A stretch of 64,000 nt of DNA from Pinus tabuliformis (lineage: Eukaryota > Streptophyta > Pinopsida > Pinales > Pinaceae): assembly GCA_031772625.1 (NCBI GenBank), contig CM062818.1:1678610167-1678674166 (forward strand), written 5' to 3'. This document shows, piece after piece, positions 57,710 to 64,000 of this stretch. Each line of letters starts with the position of its first letter. Position 1 is the stretch's first letter. Under the pieces are notes generated by a model. The model ran no database searches, was not told the origin of the DNA, and saw only the letters and a program-made list of their open reading frames with translations. The translations under genes and the position numbers were made by a program.

Positions 57710-59848
57710 TGTTGGAAATAATACTGAGAGGGGGGGTGAATCAATATTATCAAATCAAACACTTTTTTATTTCCATACTCAGATTCATATACGCTACTTC
57801 AGTGAAGGGAACCTGCGTGTACATGCAACTGTATCGAATGCAACTAGCATATATCTAGTAAACTTATGATTCAGTTAATCCATTAAATTTTGATCTTTAG
57901 TTAGTGCATCAAAACTTTTATTAACCATAGTAAACAGGTGTAGTAAAACGGAACAAATCATCACCCACAAGAAGAACACATGAACACCATGATGTAAGGT
58001 GGGAATCCAATGTGGGTGAAAACCACCTGTTGCAAGTCGTTTCTATCTTCTTTTAATAAGAAACTTATTTTTACAATATTTCTGTACTGGTGCGGTCTTA
58101 TACCAGTACACAGGCTTCTACCTGTAGAAGGCTATAACCTTCTCTCATTCTCCAGCTTCTCCTGGAAGGGAGCTGCAACCCCCTTAGCTCTTGTACTAGC
58201 CGATGTACTAGTACGTAGGTGCCAGCCTACTGAATGCTCCAATATTCACTCGTATTCCAGCTGCTACTGGAAGGGAGCTACCACCCCCTTAGCTCTTGTA
58301 CTCGCTGATGTACTAGTGCGTAGGTGCCAACATAAAAAAGGCTACAACCTTCTCTTTCATCCTTCAGGTACCATGTTTCATAAATTTTCAGACTGGATAC
58401 TCCTGAAGCACAACACCATAATCTGAAAGGCCACGTTTCATCCAATTTTTATACTGGACCCATCAATATCATTGAAGCACAAAATCAATCGACACTAACA
58501 TCATCAATCTTTGAATCCCTCAATACTGAATCACTGAAACCCTGTCAACAAACTGTAATCAACAAAACATGGAGCAGAACATAGAACTTTGCAACAATAT
58601 TTAGAACCAACTATATCATCAGAAATCATGCATACGCTACTTGGAAGAGCTAAATCAACGTGTATACACAACTTCGCCAAAGTGAATTAGCATATATGTC
58701 AACAATTACTTCCTGATAACTTCGCTGCACTTCCTGACTTCAGACATACCCAGATCATTACATATACAAGGATAATACATATGTTAGCAACCAGATCACA
58801 TAAAGATAAGTCATTATGATCCTGATCCATTATAGATCTCATCCATCAAAACTGAAGCTAAACATAATCAACCAATCTGAATATGCAGAATACTGACACC
58901 AGTAAACAGTCACCAGAACTCAGACTTTGCATCAACAACCAGAACCACCTGTAACTTCAAACATCATAGTTCATATTGTATACGCTACTTAGATGTATCT
59001 AACCTACATATGTACGTGCTTTTATCAAAGTCAACCAGTGTATACATCTGTAAATATTCATTCATGTTTTGCAGCTATTTCAATCTTAAGTTATACCCAG
59101 ATCAAAACATTACATGTGCTAGTATACAGATCTAGAACAAGCATGATCAAACCATATAGAGATGATTCATTCCAAACCATTTGATCCCGATCTATCCTTA
59201 GATCTTGTTCTCCATCAACTGCTGAGATTCCTTCTTAGCTCAGATCAAGCAAAGCATCATGAACCCATAACCTGCATACTAGATCTCATACATCATCAAA
59301 TATTCAAGATTTTCTCAATGCATTTTCCTAATGATCTTCTTCTCCTTTTATAGTTTTAGGCCTTACTCAATACCATGGTCCAAAACCATTGAGAACCAAT
59401 ACTAGGGACTCAATACCTGGGTTCAACAACTCGGATGCAATACCAAGGACCAAAACTATAGGTCTAAATACCATGGACCCAAAAATAAACTTTCCCACAT
59501 GTACGTACTTTTCCGTGCATGAAAGTGCGTGCATGCGCATACGCGACTTTTGATCAGAAATCTCGCCTGTATACGCTCCTTTGATATAGTGAACCTGTGT
59601 GTATAAATTTCGTGTATACCCTACTTGATATATAGCGAACCTGTGTATATACGCGACTTGGTACATAGTTAACCTGCGTATAACCTGCATATGTACGCGA
59701 CTTGGTATATAGTGAGCCTGCGTATATACTCTTATTTCTTCATTCTTTGTAGTCTGATCATCAACTCTTTGCTACTGACCTGCTGCACTATGATCTATCA
59801 TCTGTGTGAGTTGCCATCAAGGACAACACTTGTATCATAATGCCAACA
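57710..59848 (-). repeat. LTR-C, right (5'-most) LTR of the array
   Basis: 2,139 bp from TGTTGGAAATAAT to CATAATGCCAACA. It is directly followed by ATGCC (59849-59853) and LINE ORF1 sequence, so this is the array's outer right edge. Confidence 0.9.
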
Positions 59849-60460
59849 ATGCCATCATGCTAGTAGCCAGATATTATCTATCATGCTCTAGGTAGGTTTC
59901 TAAAGTGTTGTTGATGCGTTGGAATATATCCTCTGACCAAAATTGAAGGGGTAGTCCTGGTAGCCGAACCCAAATAGGCCCAACTCCTATCTGTTCTTTT
60001 TCCAGATCAAAAAGAGGTTTCCAACACCAGAGAAGAACTGGAGCATGCTCAAAATTATAGAAAGAAGACAAGACCCAATTTGTGTGCTTGGCTCTGGTAA
60101 AGCGCAGAGCAAACCAACCCCTAACAAAGGCTTGAACAAAATGGAGATCCGCCAGGTGCTGACCCCATACCTTAGAGGTCCATAGCTTGAGCCTAGCCAC
60201 TGTGTAACTTCAGCCGCGAATCCTTCCAACCAACACTCGATCCGTCGTGTCCATGTTGTTGCCCCACTATATATCCTCCCCGAGTTTGAGAATAATGTCT
60301 TCACCTGTAGCTTTGAAACACTTCCTCTTTTTGCCCAGTCGACTTGGTTCTTTAGGGGCGTCTGATCGATCCTCTAGTTGGTTAGGGTTTGTAGTAGGGT
60401 TATCAGGGAAAAGATGGTCAGTTGCTGGAATTGGTTCCGAAAGCAGGGGTACCGCCATGT
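59849..60460 (-). pseudogene. LINE ORF1 N-terminal part (DUF4283-like)
   Basis: Candidate starts are the ATGs at 60458 (MAVPLLSEPI) and 60254. After frame changes between about 60254 and 60200, a 108-residue frame reads FVRGWFALRFTRAKHTNW, then PVLLWCWKPLFDLEKEQIGV and GPIWVRLPGLPLQFWSEDIF. This is the W-P-x-F-x-P...W-V-R-L-P-G-L-P pattern of the DUF4283 domain of plant LINE ORF1. The LTR array interrupts it at 59849, and the same ORF resumes at 34320. It is the RNA-binding ORF1 protein of the LINE. Confidence 0.8.
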
Positions 60461-61154
60461 AGCTACCAGATGGAGGCGCCTCAGGTACAACAACTTGTAG
60501 GTTACCCTGAGCTGAGTTGAGGTGCCCCGAGGGGTTGCTTGCATATCCAACTGGGTGGGATGAGAGTGGGGTTTATGAGTTTGCAGCCTTAGGGTTTGGG
60601 TGGAAGCAGGTTGATGCAAAATTTGCAGCTGAGGGTGACTGAGGTAGCAAGGGAGGAATCAACCAGATTGGAGGAGGCTCAGAGAAAGTGACGGTGGAGT
60701 AGGGAGGTCCCTAGAACGAGGGTAGACCCATGATGGTAGCCGATAGATTGCAGCAGAAGGGTAGGAGGTCATCCGCAATGGAGCGAGGAGTTTACCAGGT
60801 ATTTACATTCTCCAACGGGTCGTTCGTATAGTCTACTAGGTCAAGCTCCATACCTGTTCCGATATGTTCTCCACCAATTGCCTCTAGGACCATCGTAACC
60901 GTCGCCGTGTTGTGAATGTTTGGATGTCGGCGAGTAATGCAGTAATTGAGGAGGAGGACGGGGTAACTACGTTATTACGGAAGGCTTCGATGGGATACAG
61001 GAGCCGTCGCGGTTGAGGTAGCCGGAGGTAAGCAAACAATGACAGCTGGGGTAGGTAGGTTGGGTAGGGTGCAGTTGTGTCGCTCGGTTGCAAAAAGCCC
61101 TAACCCTTTTCAGACAGGCTCTGTAGCTCCACGGCCCCCCTTCTGGCTCACCAT
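60461..61154 (-). other. LINE 5' UTR and possible ORF1 leader
   Basis: GC-richer than its surroundings and pyrimidine-rich on the LINE's sense strand. It starts next to the 12-bp target duplicate at 61155-61166. The region begins (minus strand) TGGTGAGCCAGAAGGGGGGC and includes AGGGTTAGGGC-type words common in plant L1 leaders. Small frames here look like chance. Confidence 0.65.
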
Positions 61155-61166
61155 TACTGTTCTCAT
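61155..61166. repeat. LINE target-site duplication, 5' side
   Basis: TACTGTTCTCAT, partner of TACTATTCTCAT at 21172-21183. It marks the original insertion site of the LINE. Confidence 0.8.
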
Positions 61167-61988
61167 GTATAGAATGTGGTTGCATTTATCTATGCATAAA
61201 GTGAGCCTATTAATAATTTGAGAGTAAAAGTGTGAATGATAGAGAGGTGATCAAGAACAAAACAGCTATAGTAATAACAAGCTAACACAACACCCTTCCT
61301 TTTACTTAAATGTGTAACAAGTACATTATTAATAGTCTCAAATAACGTAATTTTGATAAATGAATAAGTGTATTACAATGCCTTATGTTACATGTAATTA
61401 TAAGAGTCTATAACATATCACATCACTCTTCATCTATGCTCTTTTTTCATATGCTATCGACTTACGATGTTTCCTTTGCAACATTTGGTACAGTTGCTAA
61501 TATATTAAAATATGAACACTTTATATCACATCAATAATTTACAAGAATTTAATGTGTCAAAGTGACCCATTTTTCGTTAGATCAGAACATCTTTCAGAAT
61601 AGCATATGTGACAACAATAACAACAAGAATACAAAAGTAGTGTTTGACCGAAACATTTGAAAAAGCTTTAACTTCTTAAAAAAAATACTTTTTTCATTAA
61701 TTTCTCTATCAACTCCCTTTTAAAGTAATTAATATGAGTCCTATTTCATATTTTGTGACAAACATTCAAATGAGTAAATTACCAGAAAAATATGACCAAG
61801 AGGATGACTGTCATACAGTGAGAATTTATCACTCCTACTTTTATCCAAAGCTTTAGGTCTAACACTTATGCCATTACATTACCTTACCAGAAAGTCAAAC
61901 AACTTTAGTTGTCCTATATGTGAGGGCACGTCTAGCAACTTCAAACTAAATGGTAGTGAGACAACTAAACATTCTGAAAGGTACATAC
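61167..61988. other. Non-coding stretch between the LINE and a TSC10-like exon
   Basis: AT-rich with no recognised gene. If the exon to the right belongs to a minus-strand gene, this would be its following intron and 3' region; the final TSC10 residues (W-D-W-Y motif) were not found. Confidence 0.45.
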
Positions 61989-62214
61989 AAAACCAGTTCT
62001 GTGAAAGCCCTCCCAACTGAATCAGCAGGTATAAATCCATGTGATAATGTTAATAGCATGAACCCAGTAATATGATATGTAACCATAAAGGTTCCATTCT
62101 TAGTTGCATCCAATATATAGTTGGCAACCTTTTCTGATGTCTCTACTTGGCTACGGTTGTACAAGCCAAATACCTTTGACATCTTCAATATCTCTCTGTG
62201 AATCTCTATACCAC
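61989..62214 (-). pseudogene. TSC10: TSC10-like penultimate exon (3-ketodihydrosphingosine reductase C-terminal region)
   Basis: A 226-nt exon with an acceptor (AATGTAG ending at 62215) and a GTATGTAC donor (61988-61981). It reads SQVETSEKVANYILDATKNG, then VTYHITGFMLLTLSHGFIPA and SVGRAFTELVL. This corresponds to the C-terminal part of plant TSC10 (E-T-E-E-V-A-K-K, then N-F-x-G-F-L-L-S-L, then the membrane-near segment). The frame is open across the exon. It is upstream, on the minus strand, of the N-terminal exons at 10632-11371, so it must come from a second copy whose earlier exons lie beyond the window or are lost. It could be an exon of a live gene; I see nothing that settles this. Confidence 0.7.
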
Positions 62215-62324
62215 CTACATTGTATTATTGTCACAGTTAGAATCTACCTATATCATGTATGTACAGATTCTAATTACCAATTTCCTTATATACAATAAAA
62301 TATAATTATACATATAATATTAAA

Positions 62325-62328
<4 letters not shown>

Positions 62329-62362
<34 letters not shown>
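62329..62362. repeat. (AT)17 microsatellite
   Basis: Seventeen uninterrupted AT units. A shorter TA run lies at 63789-63809. Confidence 0.95.
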
Positions 62363-62368
<6 letters not shown>

Positions 62369-62507
62369 ATTAACAATATATTAGAAATAAGAGATTTCTG
62401 AAAATAATAACATTTAGATAATTTAAAGGTATTAAGGTCTTTTAAAAGCTCCATTTCATCATTTGTAAGTCAACGACTATCATTAAATTCAAAGTATATT
62501 TTTTAAA

Positions 62508-62945
62508 AGCTCAATTGCGTCAGTGGTAAGTCATGTATGTTGAGGAAAGATGACTATAAATATGATAGGGATATGGGCCTCGGTAAGCGAATATAAAATT
62601 GTGTGGAAAGTTGAATGGTGAACATGTAAGTTAGTAGAAATAAATTCAAATGAGAAAATTTTTAAATATATCTTATTTGATTAATAACTAGGGTAGTTAT
62701 TTAATAAAGAGCTACCTTATCTAATTAGGGTAGTTATTTAATAGGGTAGCTCAATTTCGTGGTTGACTATGTTGAGGAAAGATGACTATATAAAGATGAT
62801 AGGGATATAAGTTTTGGTAAGTGAATATAAAATTGTGTGGAAAGTTGAATTGTGATTATGTAAATTAGTAAAAATAAATTTAAATGATAAAAGTTTTAAA
62901 TGTATTTTATTTGGTTAATAATTAAGGTAATTATTTAATTATAGT
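62508..62945. repeat. 240-bp tandem duplication
   Basis: AGCTCAATT starts at 62508 and 62748. Both units continue with TGTTGAGGAAAGATGACTAT, GATAGGGATAT and TATAAAATTGTGTGGAAAGT, then a TTATTTAAT end. Divergence is about 15 percent by eye. A partial third unit may start near 62440. No coding. Confidence 0.85.
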
Positions 62946-63964
62946 TAGTAAATTTTGATAAACATCAAAACATACATTTAGTTATAATTTTATTTTAATT
63001 TATTATCGTTATTATTAATAATTAAAAAAAGAATTAACATATAAAATTTATTCACATTTAAAAAAAACACTTAACAACATTTTTAATTTTGTAACAATAT
63101 TTTATTAAGGATATTTTTAATTTGTAAATAGGGTTTATTACAATATTATGAGCTAATATCATGGCTTATTAATAACATATACTAACAAGTGTAACTCATT
63201 TCATATGAAACTTGTCCACGCTTTATTTAAGTAATCCATTAAATTTAAAAGGTAAAAAGAATATAACTATTTTGGAGATGAATCTCAACTTTTGGTTTGT
63301 CTATATTACCAATAATATTCTAAAATATTATGTAGATGTTAAATCTCTACCATCCACCTAATAATTATTGATAATTAAGCTTTATTCTAAAACAAACATG
63401 CCTATTGGTATAATAATCATGATGTAAGTGATCATTATTTGAATTACATTCAAGGTGTATTTGAAATTTTAAGTAAAGGTAAAATTAAATATATATTTAA
63501 TTGATGATGGAAAACGAAGTCAATGGAAATGTTGTTTTTGTGGTAAGGATGATGAAGAAGTTAATTTGTTATTAGTTTATTGGTGAAGATAATGCATGTT
63601 TGTTAAGTTATTGATTATTTTATAATGTGTGGAAGGTAGCTAAGTGTTGGGTGTACTTTCTCCAAATACCAGTTTTAGGTAATTTGGTTATAATTATCTT
63701 TGATATATGGGAATTTTTTTGGTATCTGGTAATTCTATACTAGGCATTATTTAAAATTTAAAAAAATAGATGTACTTTTAGAAGAGTTTATATATATATA
63801 TATATATATTTTCTTTTTTCCATAGGGTAAATTTTATGGAGTTCATGAAAATTTGTTCTTATATTACCAATTTTTACTTTCTCCTTTTATAGTAGTCACC
63901 AAAGAAAGACGCTTTTGATTTTTGAGATTTGAGGTAATAATATTTTTAATGATGATGATAATGA

Positions 63965-63996
63965 TTAACGTCCACTAAGACCAATGTGGACGTTAA
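63965..63996. repeat. Perfect 11-bp hairpin near the window edge
   Basis: TTAACGTCCAC (63965-63975) and GTGGACGTTAA (63986-63996) pair perfectly around a 10-base loop. It could be a terminal structure of a small DNA element, but the window ends four bases later. Confidence 0.8.
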
Positions 63997-64000
63997 AATC

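Larger units (their letters stand above)
34321..59848 (-). mobile_element. Tandem array of a gag-only LTR retrotransposon (LTR-int-LTR-int-LTR)
   Basis: Three LTRs of 2,129, 2,143 and 2,139 bp alternate with two interiors of 3,291 bp and, net of a nested element, about 3,295 bp. The ends match TGTTGG...CCAACA. The outer flanks ATTCC (34316-34320) and ATGCC (59849-59853) look like a 5-bp target duplication with one mismatch, and the LINE ORF1 continues across it. A primer site matching initiator tRNA-Met (TGGTATCAGAGC, minus strand) adjoins the middle and right LTRs. Each interior codes only for a gag-like protein; no protease, RT or integrase is seen. The primer suggests copia kinship, but family is uncertain. 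LTRs differ by about 5 percent by eye. It has a few breaks. Confidence 0.85.
21184..61154 (-). mobile_element. Probably full-length L1-type LINE, split into three pieces by nested LTR elements
   Basis: The LINE reads 61154 to 59849, then 34320 to 30161, then 22298 to 21184 on the minus strand. Removing the two insertions and their target duplications leaves about 6,571 bp, the usual size of a full-length plant L1. Its 3' end is an 8-A tail (T run 21183-21190) after a 3' UTR. TACTATTCTCAT (21172-21183) and TACTGTTCTCAT (61155-61166) form a 12-bp target-site duplication with one mismatch. Domains in order are ORF1 (DUF4283-like, zinc knuckle), then ORF2 with APE endonuclease, RT, zf-RVT and RNase H. 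ORF2 has about seven stops or frame changes and ORF1 a few, so it is dead and predates the insertions inside it. Confidence 0.9.
62215..64000. other. AT-rich flank with duplications and microsatellites
   Basis: No gene is seen; small frames match nothing. Contents are listed separately: AT runs, a 240-bp tandem duplication and a terminal hairpin. If the TSC10-like gene continues, earlier exons are not in this stretch as far as I can read, so any intron would be long. Confidence 0.5.

Noticed and set aside
58010-58426. Plus-strand frame of 138 residues with an internal repeat (LALVLADVLVRRCQ twice)
   Set aside because: The repeat reflects a short DNA duplication inside LTR-C (around the CTTAGCTCTTGTACT phrase). 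It is not preserved as a frame in the other LTRs.
1-64000. Search for an intact novel system such as a toxin, defence island or gene cluster
   Set aside because: All sizeable open frames belong to retroelements or decayed host genes. No group of intact, co-oriented unknown genes is present.

Overview
This is repeat-dominated nuclear DNA of a large-genome seed plant. Three things point there: L1-type LINEs with a C-terminal RNase H, plant Ty3/gypsy (Tat-like and Athila-like) and gag-only tRNA-Met-primed LTR elements, and decayed copies of recognisably plant host genes. I cannot name the species; the repeat load would suit a gymnosperm or another large genome, but that is a guess. I see no intact host gene, tRNA, rRNA or CRISPR array.

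Layout. 1-600: nothing recognised. 601-6785 (+): a decayed Tat-like Ty3 element with an RNase H-like domain before the reverse transcriptase as well as one after it. 6785-11371 (-): exons of a 3-ketodihydrosphingosine reductase (TSC10/KDSR-like) pseudogene next to a LINE piece; about 1.5 kb holding both has been tandemly duplicated. 12100-14070 (-): 3' half of another LINE. 15290-17760 (+): an intronless chimera of at least four unrelated host transcripts (a large conserved plant protein, a GRAS factor, MRT4, mitochondrial-type HSP70), followed by an LTR-like stretch. 18100-21183: mostly non-coding, with a poly-T tract, short repeats and one coding remnant I cannot identify.

21184-61154 is one nested stack. 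Its base is a probably full-length L1-type LINE on the minus strand, about 6.57 kb net, flanked by a 12-bp target-site duplication with one mismatch, now split into three pieces. A 7.86-kb LTR element with gag/protease only (22299-30160, perfect 5-bp TSD) sits in its zinc-finger region. A 25.5-kb array of a gag-only LTR element (34321-59848) sits in its ORF1; the array reads LTR-internal-LTR-internal-LTR. The second internal region is itself split by a 12.5-kb Athila-like Ty3 element (42671-55196). Inferred order: LINE first, then the two LTR insertions into it, then the Athila-like element.

61155-64000 holds one more TSC10-like exon (-), apparently from a second copy of that gene, then AT-rich DNA with a 240-bp tandem duplication, AT microsatellites and an 11-bp perfect hairpin at the window edge. 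Nothing here acts together as a pathway; the interest lies in genome architecture: the datable nest, the tandem LTR array, the multi-transcript chimera and the unusual RNase H order.
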